Positions 45,561 to 56,429 of a stretch of 64,000 nt of DNA are shown one piece after another. The notes beneath the pieces were generated by a model. The model made no database searches. It was not told the DNA's origin and saw only the letters and a program-made list of their open reading frames with translations. Where the stretch lies: assembly GCF_002105155.1 (NCBI RefSeq), contig NW_019028994.1:372001-436000 (forward strand). Direction: 5' to 3'. Position numbers and translations under genes: made by a program. The DNA comes from Lobosporangium transversale. Taxonomy: Eukaryota > Mortierellomycota > Mortierellomycetes > Mortierellales > Mortierellaceae. Within the stretch, counting starts at the first letter, position 1; each line of letters opens with the position of its first letter.

Positions 45561-45896
45561 TCTTTACGTTCATATCAATTGTTTCACAAAGCTTATATAT
45601 TATGTATTAGCCGTTGCTCCAAGCATATGAACTTCAGAAAATAAAAAAGAAATCACTGAAGGGAAAAAAAAAGACGTGTCAGTAAAGGGGCACCGTATCA
45701 ACAATGCATACCAATTGGCCAAATATGTTGACCTTCGTTAAATTTAGACGTAGAAGGGGCCACTCATCATTCTTCGGACTGATCTGAGGCTTTCCTTTTT
45801 GTATGTCGTGTATTGTGTGCATCATACCACGCGCTGTTGCCAAGAGTACCTCGTACAATACACATGAAATCGAAAAAAAAAAATAATAAAAAAAAG

Positions 45897-45912
45897 TCTA
45901 TAAAAGCAAAGC
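45897..45912 (+). promoter_or_regulatory. A6 core promoter
   Basis: TCTATAAAAGCAAAGC, same surroundings as the A4 promoter base for base apart from one extra A upstream. Confidence 0.6.
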
Positions 45913-46128
45913 TTTCCTTCATACGGCAACATCTCTCTATCCACTTGCACACATTCAAGCCTGCCTTACTCCCTCAAGCCTACACTCTAGCCTGCCCTAT
46001 ACTACCATTTCCTAAATTTACCCTACCTCAAGGTGAGAATAAGTATTTTGTATGCTTTTACTTTTATCGTGAGTCCATCCATCCATTCTATTCCTCAGTG
46101 CTCACTAAGTCTGCGCTCAACGAGTAGT

Positions 46129-46713
46129 ATGCATCAAGCCGTCGCCTTATTGGTTGCGATCTTTGCGATCATTAGTGTGGTCATTGCAGAACCCTTGCTT
46201 CCAAATGGCTACTACCGTATTTACAAGGGAAACCACCGCGTGCCCTCCAAGCACCGTTACTTCACTGCTTATCCAGATGACAGGACTGGCTCTGTGAAGA
46301 TTGAGCTCAAAAATGAAGATGAACTTCAAGTATGGCGACTCCGCAATCATGACAACGGCAAAGTGTCCCTTGAAGTCTACGATGAAGATGCAGATGAGAG
46401 CAAATACCTTTCGGAAGGAAGATTTGGAGCCCTTCCAGGAGCATATCTAGGTGTTACTGAAAAGCGCCAAAAATGGTTCATTACCAGGGTTGGGAGAGGT
46501 GCTTACACAAGATACGCACTCACTCACCCGAGGAAGTTCAATAACCAAACGCTTATCGTGAGTGAAAGCAACACCTATGACGATGACATTAATAAACCGA
46601 ACCGGGTTTCCTTTAGATATGAAGGCCAAGAAGGTTACACTCATGCCTGGATGTTTTGGAGAGTCTACCCTGATGGCGACAACGGAGACGATAAGCACGA
46701 AGGCGACAAGTAG
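46129..46713 (+). CDS. Secreted A-family protein A6
   Basis: 194 residues. The first ~105 codons equal A4 with three replacements (K-H in VPSKHRYF, KNEDEL, GRFGALPG). The 3' half instead follows A7 (NQTLIVSESNTYD, INKPN, GYT). The third block end is AWMFWRV, with an extra Trp, and NRVSF replaces NWVSF, so the usual Trp before VSF is lost. Tail DGDNGDDKHEGDK. First sequon lost (RNHDN), NQT kept. Confidence 0.86.
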   Translation: MHQAVALLVAIFAIISVVIAEPLLPNGYYRIYKGNHRVPSKHRYFTAYPDDRTGSVKIELKNEDELQVWRLRNHDNGKVSLEVYDEDADESKYLSEGRFGALPGAYLGVTEKRQKWFITRVGRGAYTRYALTHPRKFNNQTLIVSESNTYDDDINKPNRVSFRYEGQEGYTHAWMFWRVYPDGDNGDDKHEGDK

Positions 46714-47100
46714 ATGGCCAAAGATCCAGACCAAACTCTTAGTTCAGCTCCAAAAGCAATTATTTCTTCAACGCAGATATCTGTAGTCTCTTATTTCTGT
46801 TGGATCTATAAAGATAAAGCTAAAAATATAAAAAAGGCACAGAGTGATTTCGACTTGATGAGATGACCACGCGTACTCGCTCATATTGTGCACAAAGGCA
46901 AAGCATCACATTAGTAGCAAGGCGATGATGATTTAGGCCGCGATGTATGCTTTTACTTGGCGATTACTGTGAGACTACTTGGCTTGAGCAATGTCAATAG
47001 GATGAGATGTCTCCTTCTCTCCTTTAAACAGTTTACCACTTCAGCCTTATCGTCAGCACCATACTACATGTTGATCTTCTTTATCGCATGGATTGTGTTA
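46714..47100. repeat. A6 downstream region up to the inversion junction
   Basis: Matches the region downstream of A4 (29200-29520) in the same orientation, then the similarity ends near 47095-47110. Confidence 0.6.
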
Positions 47101-48480
47101 CCTACTTTCACTACAGCAGATCGTACATTTCTAACTGACTGAAAATCCAGGATATAGTTTTTATTAGCACATAAAAGCAAATAGATCTGAAGAATTATTT
47201 TATAAAAAGTGTTTCACATCGAGCATTTACAGCACTTTAATGATGCCATTCAGAGTTTGCTATGTCGAACTTTTGCCTCCAGTCAAGATTTATTTTGCCT
47301 TGAAGCTTGGAGCTATCACTATAACTAGTCAGGTCGAGTAGCATCACGACTTTAGCTTATTATCTAGGAGTTAGAGCCATATATAAATATCTTCCTCCTT
47401 CTTCGTCACCATTTTTAGTTCCATTTGAAGGCCTGCAATTCGCGTCTTTCAAGTCCTCACTGAGCCAAGACGACAAATATGTAATGTTTACTAAATAGTA
47501 CCGAAGCCTAAAACCGGCTCATTAGACCCTATAAAGCCACTATGCGATGGCAGTATATATGACACTCTCGCTCTGTGACGACTTAATTGTTTCGTATGAT
47601 GGAAATAACATGACTCAAGCTTAGACAGCTCGGCCATGGAACCCCCATTATGGAGGAAATATATGAAGAGCCACTCGGGACTCATATTGTATAGACATTC
47701 AGTTGTTGAAATACAGCAATAAATTGCAGCTACGGCTATTGATATACAATCTTATAAGTATAGGGCGCAAGGTACGCATGAATTCTGTTACAGCCCGCAA
47801 TATGGCTACAGATTAATGTATGCCCAGCACATTTCCACCATGTAACTGGCAGTTGGCTGATGGAGACGATGATGGGTCGGTAAGTGCGATAGATGCGAAA
47901 TCAGGAACAGCACTGCATCCAGCGGACTCGAAGGGCCTATAAATAGGGTCGTTGAAATATCCTATTTACCACGATGGGAAGTACAATTACCTCACACAGT
48001 AAAGGACGATTGTGGGGCCTAGAGTTTAATCAGAGTTTGATTGTTACCCTGTTCATAGATTGATTCATTGGGGCGCTTTCGTAGAATGCTTAGAAAGAAG
48101 GCTGCTTCCTGGCTACAGGACCCAATTATACTTCTATTCATATGTGATGCATTGTGTAGGAGGGCAACAAGATATGCTGAAGAGTATAAGACAAACAGAT
48201 TATTATTATTGTTATTACAAGGGCCCTAAGGGCCATGAGATATATATTTTACAAAGCAACCAAGGTTGAGGGCATCAGACAGACGGCTCATAGTGCTATC
48301 GGCAGGAGTATTCAAAATGTGAATGGACTGTGCCTTGCCAGCAGCAAGCTTCTGGCGCAACACGGATCAGCGGGATCCAAGTCAAAAGACTCTAGTCAAA
48401 TAGAACAACACCAGGCCCATCAGGGGAGACAGTCTGAGGAAACGAAACTATGGGATAAGAAGGATCGCTGGTTACACTGG
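47100..48480 (+). pseudogene. CGI121 downstream segment and relic X, copy 4
   Basis: 47115-47240 matches 5695-5830 and 12025-12150 in plus orientation. 48060-48269 keeps an open frame with GYRTQLYFYSYVMHCVGGQQ, and 48235-48400 keeps TKVEGIRQTAHSAIGRSIQN; the two overlap in different frames, so at least one shift separates them. Stops and shifts are also present upstream. Confidence 0.5.
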
Positions 48481-48894
48481 CGGTAACAAGCAGCTTGGTC
48501 AATGACTACCGGCCCAAGCATAATCCATGCAACGAAATCCAATATGCAGCATAATACTACCGATAAGGCTAAAGTGGCAAACTTTTTAAACAACAAGGGG
48601 AGCATCTCCTCTTATTGGCATTATTCAAGTCAAATAGTCGCACAGTAGCCGCCAAGCAATTTGGCCATTGTGACCTAAACCATAATCGCCTTTCTACTAG
48701 ATTGGTTTCACCCGTTTGCTGTCTAGCTTTTGCATTGCATACACGTTGTCATCTCAACGAAGACGACCTTAATTTTTTTATAATTTTATTTATTTAATAG
48801 AAACGAGAGGCTACAAATATTTGCAATGAAGAAGGAATTGCCTTCAAAGATGAATTGAAGCTAATCAGAGCGCCTGGCCTGAATTTTCGACAAT

Positions 48895-49491
48895 TTACTT
48901 GTCGTCTTCGCCGTCATCATTGTGCTTGTCGTCGCTGTCATCGTCGTCAGGGTAGACTCTCGCAAACTTCCAAGCTTGAGTATAGTTTGTTTGGCCTTGA
49001 TACCTAAAAGAAACCCAGTTTGGCTTGCCAATATCCTCGTCATAGGTGTTGCTTTCACTCACAATAAGCGTTTGGTTATTGACCTTTCTTGGGTGAGCGA
49101 GCATATATCTGGTATATAAGCTTACTCCGACCTTGGTGATGAACCACTTTTGTCGCTTTTCAGTGACACCAAGATGTGCTCCTGGAAGAGCCCCAGACCT
49201 TCCCTCTGAGAGATACTTTCTCTCGTCTGCGTCCTCGTTATAAACTTGAAGGGATACTTGGCCTTTGCCATGGTTGCGGAGCCGCCACACTTGAAGCTCA
49301 TCATCATTTTTGGTTTCGATTCTCACAGAGCCAGTTCTAGCATCTAGGTAAGCAGTGAAGTAACGGTTTCTGGAGGGAACGCGGTGGTTCCCTTTGTAAA
49401 TACGATAGTAGCCATCAGGAAGCAAGGGCTTTGCAGCGGCCACACTAATGACCGCAATAATCGCAATCAATAAGATGGTAATTTGATGCAT
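48895..49491 (-). CDS. Secreted A-family protein A7
   Basis: 198 residues. Signal peptide ILLIAIIAVISVAAA, then KPLLPDGYYRIYKG (Lys instead of Glu at the mature start). Block ends QVWRLRNHG (first sequon lost), QKWFITKVG and AWKFARVYP; NQT kept and NYT added. Tail DDDDSDDKHNDDGEDDK. It faces A6 tail to tail across the right inversion junction. Confidence 0.87.
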   Translation of the reverse strand: MHQITILLIAIIAVISVAAAKPLLPDGYYRIYKGNHRVPSRNRYFTAYLDARTGSVRIETKNDDELQVWRLRNHGKGQVSLQVYNEDADERKYLSEGRSGALPGAHLGVTEKRQKWFITKVGVSLYTRYMLAHPRKVNNQTLIVSESNTYDEDIGKPNWVSFRYQGQTNYTQAWKFARVYPDDDDSDDKHNDDGEDDK

Positions 49492-49713
49492 ACTATTCAT
49501 TGGATGTAGACTTAGTGAGTGCAGATGGACAGATTGAATGGATACTTTTATTATAAAAGTAAAGGCATAGGAAATATTGTTCAAAAGCTTATCCACACCT
49601 TGAGAAAAGATAGACTTGAAGTAGTGGTTAGGGTAGACGAGTATAGGCTTGAGGAAGCGAGGCAGAATTGAATGTGTGTTAGAGGGTGGAGAGGTGCTGC
49701 TGAACGGGGGAAA

Positions 49714-49729
49714 GCTTTGCTTTTATACG
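49714..49729 (-). promoter_or_regulatory. A7 core promoter
   Basis: Minus strand reads CGTATAAAAGCAAAGC; leader intron donor GGTGTGGA near 49600 departs from the GTGAGAAT of the other copies (AAGGTGTGGATAAGC). Confidence 0.55.
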
Positions 49730-49989
49730 ATTTAGGCACTCTTGGCATAGAGCTGTCGCGCGTGGTATATGACATATAGTGCATAGCATGTAAAAGGAAA
49801 GTCGCAAATCAATCTGACAATATGACATGTAGCTCTTCCTACCTCTAAATTTAACGCAAGGTCGACACATTTGGCCAATTGGAATGCATTGTTGACACGG
49901 CGTCACTTATTGATATGTATCTTTTTTCTTCGGTGGTTTTTTCTTTGGTCCAAATGCTTAAAGCAACGGCCAATACATAATATATAAGC

Positions 49990-51391
49990 TTTGTGAAACA
50001 ATTGATATGAACGTAAAGACCTCATTGTAACCAAGAGTTAGCTTATTTTTAGATTGCGCCGTTTCTTACCTCAATTGGACTACTATCACCACCAATATCT
50101 GATTGACTCAACACTTCTTCTCTTTCCTTACAGAGCTCATTGATTGTTGAGACTAATCACTATGCTCGCAGACTTTGTGATTGATTCCTTAGAAACTACT
50201 AAACACGATAACGGTCATGGTAGAGTAGTATTGAGAGCTTATTATCATCATCATTGATATCATCTAGTATGGCGGAAGCAATGTTGCCAATTCGGGCGAC
50301 ATGAAGCGCTCAGGCTATGAAAAGCAAAAAAGAAAGAAAAGAAAAGAAAAGGCCCTCAGACCCTCACCCCATTTCCATTCGCAATCAGTGCCCAATATAA
50401 CACATATCTATGTCTGTTCATAATAGTAGCACTATTTTGAAAACTATGATTTTTTAAACCAGCACCTTGGCTAGCTAATTCTCATAAATGAATATAAAAA
50501 TTAAAAAAACCACCATCTTTTGCTAGAAATCAAGGTAAAAGAAGGAGTGCCGCCATGACATTGACCAAGACAGGAACAAGAGTGCCATCACCATAGTAGC
50601 TTAGACATGAGCTGAGTTGTGACTTCATTTTACATGCACCGCCTGAATTCAGGAGAACCTGCACAGACAATCACAGACAGGTTTTGCAGGTATACTCAAT
50701 CATCGATGTATCATGAAAAATGTACTCATTCATGCCTGCAGGAGTGAAGGACAATCCCCATGGCTTTAAAGGAGAGGACTATGGACATTCTCACTAAGCC
50801 TCCAATGACACCCTGACTTTGGCTGTAGCAGTAATGGTAACCTAGGATTACATCTGCAAGCAAAAAGGAGAGGACTCCCTTCTTCTTCGGAAAGAACCCC
50901 TTTCTTTTTGTACTCGAGTTTCCCAGATGAAAAGGAGCCAGAAAGCTACCTTTATCCTGCTCAGGAGTCGAGTTGGCTGGGAAGGCTATTAAAACCAGTT
51001 GTGGGCCCATAGATCAAAGCAGGTCAGCAGTGCTCGGTAAAATTGCTTACTTTACATCTTGGCGTCCATGTGTTCCTAGTTACCTCAAGTCATATGTACC
51101 AATGCAAATGAAAGTTACAGATAAAGGAGCTTATTGTTTTCAAGTCTTGCTCAGATTCCGCTTTGTAAGACGACCTTTTTGTATTGTCGCATATTTACTA
51201 TTTACTCCATGGGAATCCTGTATAATGCACAAAGGGTCTATCTGATCGCTTTATTGCCTTTATGTTCATACTTTCATTTCTATTTTTTTTCAAACACTTA
51301 ATACTATAACAGCAGCGAGACTATCCTCAATATCTAGGACAAGGCCTTTGAGGGTTTCATTTAGTTTCAAAAGGATGTCAGAGGCTCGCCT
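49990..51391. repeat. A-B spacer between A7 and B6
   Basis: Near-identical to 59340-60214 over its right 900 bp and to 44189-45330 inverted. No gene seen. Confidence 0.75.
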
Positions 51392-51889
51392 CTAGTGGAC
51401 AGGAGTGAAGTTCCAAGGCTGCTTGCCTCTGGGATTGCCATCGGAGAGGAGAGCAATGCGCTTGGGATATACAGTGTCAGGAGTGACATCGACATTGAGC
51501 CACTTGCCATGGACCTTCACTGGGTACACGATCTTGTACTTGCCGTCATCAGCCTTTTCGAGCGTCCACTTCTGGCTAGTGCCACTAACAGCCAAGTAAG
51601 CATACTCCTTGGCACCAGATCGGCTCAATGAGAGGTATCGCTGGTGGTATCCGCGAGGAGAAAGAGTGACCTTGTCACCAGCATGGTTACGGAGATACCA
51701 TTCCTGATAATAGCCAGGAGCTGACAGAGACTCCTGGTAAGTGGCAGGCCAGTACCCGGTGCCTCCTGTTTTAGTGGTGATATAGCGGTTATCGATGGAG
51801 ATGCGGTAGTATCCATCAGGGAGAAGCGCAGCCACGGCCACGTTAACGATTGCGAGGGCTGTAGCCAAGAAAGCGAGTGGTTGATACAT
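51392..51889 (-). CDS. Secreted B-family protein B6
   Basis: 165 residues. Variable sites: V19, G128, L147. The upstream leader and promoter (51890-52320) equal those of B2, while the 3' half and downstream sequence equal those of B5, so B6 is the reciprocal mosaic of B4. TATA at 52136-52148. Confidence 0.88.
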   Translation of the reverse strand: MYQPLAFLATALAIVNVAVAALLPDGYYRISIDNRYITTKTGGTGYWPATYQESLSAPGYYQEWYLRNHAGDKVTLSPRGYHQRYLSLSRSGAKEYAYLAVSGTSQKWTLEKADDGKYKIVYPVKVHGKWLNVDVTPDTVYPKRIALLSDGNPRGKQPWNFTPVH

Positions 51890-53239
51890 CCTATTCAATA
51901 GTCGCAGACATAGCAAAGCGTTAGCATGAGATATAGTCCGTTAAAAGAAAATATAACGACAAACCCCTGTCAGAGCGGTGCTCAGGATCAGGTAAGAAGG
52001 CTTACCTGAAAAGGTTGAGTTGAAGAAGTAGGCTAGAGAAGGAGGCTAAAGAAGTAGGTAAGACAGGTAGAGTGCAAGAGCTGTGAGCGTTGGTTGATGA
52101 TTGAGGATTGCTCTGAGGAACCCGTCCTTTTTATATGGATTTTGTCTTCTTTGTAACGTCTAGATTGACATGGCCGCGCAGCCAGCTTTACGTACCTGAT
52201 AGTTACTCCCAGGGGTTCTAGATAAGTAAGTACGCGCAGCTCGCAACTATAGCCAATGAGACTGATGTTTAAAGTGCCTTTGTTCTTTCATGCTTTCCTT
52301 CCAACGGTCTACTCTTCCTCCCGATGATGTATCTCGCAGATAGGCCATGTTTCATTGATCTAAACGCAGCGACTTCATTGTCTAAAGTGTGAATTCGCAC
52401 TTTTATTTTTAGGAGGGCCAATCCATGTGCCTGTTCTCTTTTTTATTTTTATTTCTTCATACTTTTTACCTTGTCATCCATCGTGTGCTTCTAATCACTA
52501 GAGTCGCGAAGAGGCCCAGACATAGCCCATCATAGAAAGGTGAGGCTTCTCTAATACAACGAAAATATACAAGGACTGAGAAGAGTATAAGCCTTGACCT
52601 CAGGAATATGTGAATATCTTGGACTTGAAGCCTAAATTAGTGGCAATTTACTAAATCAGTCTAGAGTTGGTTCCAGACCTTTCTTTTTTAACACCCCACA
52701 TCATAATTGCTGGGAAACGAAACCTATAGACTGCAGTAAAATGTCGCAAAGAACAAAGGAAAGGCAGAGTTTTATTAGGCATCAGTCACATGAGCTGATG
52801 TTGATAGGCTATGCTTCATTGTCAGTTGGCTGTATTTGTCTTTGGCACCGCCATTTGCCTCACAAGGCCGCCGCAAAGTCCCTTCCTTCCTGCCAACCAA
52901 TATTTGTCCTGGCTGGATGGCTTTAAGTACTTAAAATAACTCGTGCCAACTATGGCTTAAGCCATAGATTTCCTCTATCCTAGGAATAAGAAAGGAGATT
53001 GTATACATGTACTATACTCTGTACTTATTGAACAAGTCAACACTCTTTTATACGTGCTCATCAAGCATGTGCGAGTGATTCAATATCCTGTTTTGAATAG
53101 AACTATACCCGGTTGGGCCAGTAATAGCTGTTAACAAAGCGCTACCTTCGGTATATTATGCTATATTTTATCCGAGCTATGAGGTCTCCCTCCTTAACAT
53201 TAATTAGTCTATCCTTGAGCACTAACACCAGCAATGTCC
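51890..53239. repeat. B6 upstream region
   Basis: 51890-52320 is B2-like; beyond ~52550 it follows the B7 type (not inverted as in the B2 unit). The unit ends abruptly at ~53239 within the block that normally precedes the CGI121 fragment (ACCAGCAATGT). Confidence 0.7.
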
Positions 53240-53440
53240 CTTGACCTAACGGTACTCACTCCAACAAGTTGGTCCCCAGCAACCGTCCCGCACACTTCCA
53301 CATGAACGACTGTTCGCTCTTCGAACCCCGCCATCAGTCTACGAAGGGCTACAATCCCCCTTACAAAAAAGGGATAGGGAACTTACCATACTGAGGCGAT
53401 ACACATCAATCACCCTAGCTATTTAACAGAATTACGATTG

Positions 53441-53473
<33 letters not shown>

Positions 53474-53600
53474 AATCAAGCCGAAAAAGACCAAGCGAAT
53501 TTCTTCCACTCCACGTCTGTAGTGGATGCAGTCGTCCAAATCATGTGCATAGCTCATGCCCAAATAAGGAAGAGTAATTTAACAGTCGTAGAGAACTTTT
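53240..53600 (-). pseudogene. Exon remnants of an unrecognised gene
   Basis: Minus-strand frames look coding: GMSYAHDLDDCIHYRRGVEE (53480-53570), and, after a plausible GTAAGT...TAG intron near 53390-53350, ALRRLMAGFEERTVVHVEVC and GTVAGDQLVGVSTVRSRD down to the unit junction at ~53240. An A/T run of 28 bases (53443-53470) lies between. The reading frame is not continuous and the gene is cut at the junction, so it is probably a truncated copy. Confidence 0.4.
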
Positions 53601-54463
53601 TTTTTTGACACAGTGGTTGGCGCATGCTGAGCTTAAGCTTATATGTACATCTTCTATAACTATAATAGCGCTACCAGCAACCATGTACAGGATGTTGGGT
53701 CAATTCAAAGACAAAGGTTCCTCATTTTATATTCAAGCGCTTTTCATTGGTTTTTGATTCTTTTTTAGCCTCCCATCATTATTACTTACCCGGAGGGCAA
53801 GCACCGCCAACCAGCCTCCTACAGCGTATAAATGCAGTGTTTGCAGTTGCAGTTGGTTTTAGTTTTAGTCACGTGTAGAGAGTTCGCCACCAACTATTTA
53901 ACGAGCAACAGCTCAGGAAAATCTGGCTCCTTGTTCCTTATTTTTACACAAGAGCCATTTGAGTACTGACTGTTCTCGTTCAGTCTTTGAGTAGTGTGTG
54001 TGTTCTTTTTATTGTGTTAGAATTATTTTATCTATCTGCAGCTGGAAGTGACCGGCTTCACAATCCACCAAAACGACCTAAATCTCCTACCGCATCTGCC
54101 CCTAAATTTTACAACATTGCCTAGGGTATAGTTGAAGAGCATATCCAAGCAATAAAGGGGAGTTTTATTTTCAACGGTTCGATTTTGCCGCTCTCTCATC
54201 AATAGACATTAAAACCTTAGTTTTCCCCTTTTCACTGCTTTAATAGCATTGCTAGTGGTTCAGCGCGAAATGGTACTAGGCCTATACGCACACGAAGTAT
54301 CGCTTTTGAAGGTGGTGAAGATGAAAACGAAAGACCCGTGCAAAGACAAAGGCGCGCTACTTTTTGTTCGATTTTTTATTGACTTATTGTATTATACATT
54401 ATAAGTTCTTAATCTTACACCATTACCATTTACCATTGACCTTCAGAATACACAAACGTGAAG

Positions 54464-55230
54464 ATGACCCTTCCTGTTGAAGATAACTCCTTTGCCGAAG
54501 ACAACTCCCTACCACTCGCTAGAAAAAGGTTTCGGTAAGACTTGGTTTCGGCTCCCAATGTTATGCATTAGGTAAAGCACAAAGAGAAGATAAACATGGC
54601 GAAGCAAAAAACAGGAAGAGCCAATATATGGCAGAGTAGAAAATACATAGTCCACAAACATGGCGAAGTAAGAAATAAAGAAAACATGAACATATCAAAG
54701 TAAATATTAGACCTGTTCCTAAATCGACAGAGAATTGAGTCAGAGAATTAAATAAAGGAACAGGCATAATGACAGGTAATCAGAAATGTGTAAAGCAGGC
54801 AAAGCAAGGGAATGCAATCACATTTGGTAATATAAACTCAACCTTTATGTACTTCCTTTAGATCCTTATCAAATTTTTCAGAAACCTCAAGTGGTATGAA
54901 ATTACAATTCACTCCCCTTGTACACTCAAATAAATATTTTCCAATGTTCTCCTAACAAACTTCTCTCTCTCTAGGCCCAGGATGATGATCATATGCGCTG
55001 GTTGCGACACTCCTTGGGTTGAAGGCTTTTTTCTGAATGAGGAGGAATTGAAGGAATGGAAGAAACAGATGCCTCATTCTGGAAATTTAAATATTTGCTA
55101 CGAGTGTTATGAGAAGATCAAGTCAATTGCAGAGAAAACAACTTGGGATATTGCTCTCAATATTTTTCGTGTAGAGAGAAAGGCTGGCAGGAAACTGTTT
55201 ACTCCAGATGGCTTTGATCTTTACAGATAG
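54464..55230 (+). CDS. Hypothetical zinc-ribbon-like protein
   Basis: The last exon (54975-55230) encodes MMIICAGCDTPWVEGFFLNE, a helix (ELKEWKKQMPH), CYECYEKIKSIAEKTT and an ending FTPDGFDLYR. Two CxxC pairs (CAGC, CYEC) could hold one zinc ion. A preceding exon ending RKRF plus CG|GTAAGA at 54534 is in phase, giving at least 108 residues from an ATG at 54464. Further upstream, exon-like pieces with GSARNGTRPIRTRSIAFEGG (54260-54350) and AGSDRLHNPPKRPKSPT (54040-54110), a TATA box at ~53828 and CACGTG at ~53870 suggest a longer gene, but I cannot join them cleanly. The 440-bp intron is unusually long here. Function unknown. Confidence 0.45.
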
Positions 55231-56250
55231 TAGCCAAACATAGTGACGGCCACAGGCTATTGTTTGGCAAAAGGGAGATAATGAATTGTTACTGTAATTT
55301 GCAATGAAAACAATTTTTTTTAAATTACGAATTTTGCAAACTAATCTTATTGGGTGGCGTCCCGAAGGGTGATTATATTTATGACTTGTGAACTTCCAAC
55401 GTGCTGGCGTGCTAGAATTCAATGAAGGAGTAAGAGTCGACATTGAAGGACCAAAAAGCAATACCACTATGAGCGCTTGGCTGCCACAAGCCATTAATTA
55501 TACCCTATGATAAGTTTTCCTGCCCAAATCTTATACTAAGTTCGACCGTAAAAAACTGCGGCTGCCAAGAAGGTGAAGTGGCTGCTATGAAAAATGAAGG
55601 ACAACTTGAGTCCCGACCTGGCAAGGTCCTCATAAAATCCATGGAGAATAAAATGTAGCGCTCTCCGTTGTATGTCTTGCAAAAGCATCTGTACAAATAA
55701 AATTTTTTGAGTGTCCTCTGTCGATACCTTGCTTGAGCATAAGCAAAAACTAGCAAAAACTAGCAAAAATAAAATATGATGTTACTGACAAGGCCGCTTA
55801 TTTTTTTCTATACATCTCAAGTAGAGGCTCATACCGATCTCTCTTTTAGAGAGGTCTTTGTCAATTATAAGCTTACTACTTAATAAACCTTTTGTAATTG
55901 GTAACAGACTAACCAAAAGTGGCATCAGTGCTCTGGTCTCTAGTAGTGTGGATACTGGCAGCTGTGAACGCGGCCACCGATCTTCTTCCAACATTTTTGA
56001 CAGCTTTTCAAGGAGATGGTAACACATGGACTAGCTGCCCTAAAAAATGGCCCACTGAATGGTCTACGAAGGACGACCTATTCACTTTGTCAGAGGTGCC
56101 ATTGACGTATGTCCCACCCATACCATCCTTTTGGCTCGAGTAGATGCAGATCAGATTTGCAGGGTAGAGAAGTCTTTGTTTATTTTCTTTATTTCTCGTG
56201 GTACACATTATACAAAAATGATGGATTTTTGGGTTAAATAAACACTTGCT
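55231..56250. other. Coding-like fragments on both strands, unresolved
   Basis: Plus strand at 55390-55500 reads RAGVLEFNEGVRVDIEGPKS; minus strand at 55505-55756 and 55782-56027 has open frames (for example KLSKMLEEDRWPRSQLPVST). None has a recognised domain or splice structure. This is the right part of a ~3 kb insert that interrupts the repeat unit; the unit resumes near 56250. Confidence 0.3.
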
Positions 56251-56353
56251 CGAAGTGTCTATTAACAATCTCCACAATACGTCCTTTTATGGCTTTTAGC
56301 TTTGGCCAATCATTGGCTAATATAATTTAGCAATTTCTTTTTTTCATGCAAAG

Positions 56354-56413
56354 ATCGCAGAACCTCTGAAATGCTTTGGAATCAATATCCTTAATAACAG
56401 TCAAGATTGGTAG
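56354..56413 (+). pseudogene. CGI121 fragment 5 (start of exon 3)
   Basis: About 60 bp: ATCGCAGAACCTCTGAAAT and onward to CAAGATTGGTAGG, with a deletion that removes the EDTTSL codons. Intron sequence before it (56255-56350) is also recognisable. Confidence 0.75.
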
Positions 56414-56429
56414 GGGGCATTATTTAGTT

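Noticed and set aside
53370-53430. Resemblance to a U1 snRNA 5' end (ACTTACC followed by GAGGCGATACACATCAATCA)
   Set aside because: The reverse strand explains it as exon sequence followed by a GTAAGT donor, and no U1 stem-loops or Sm site follow.
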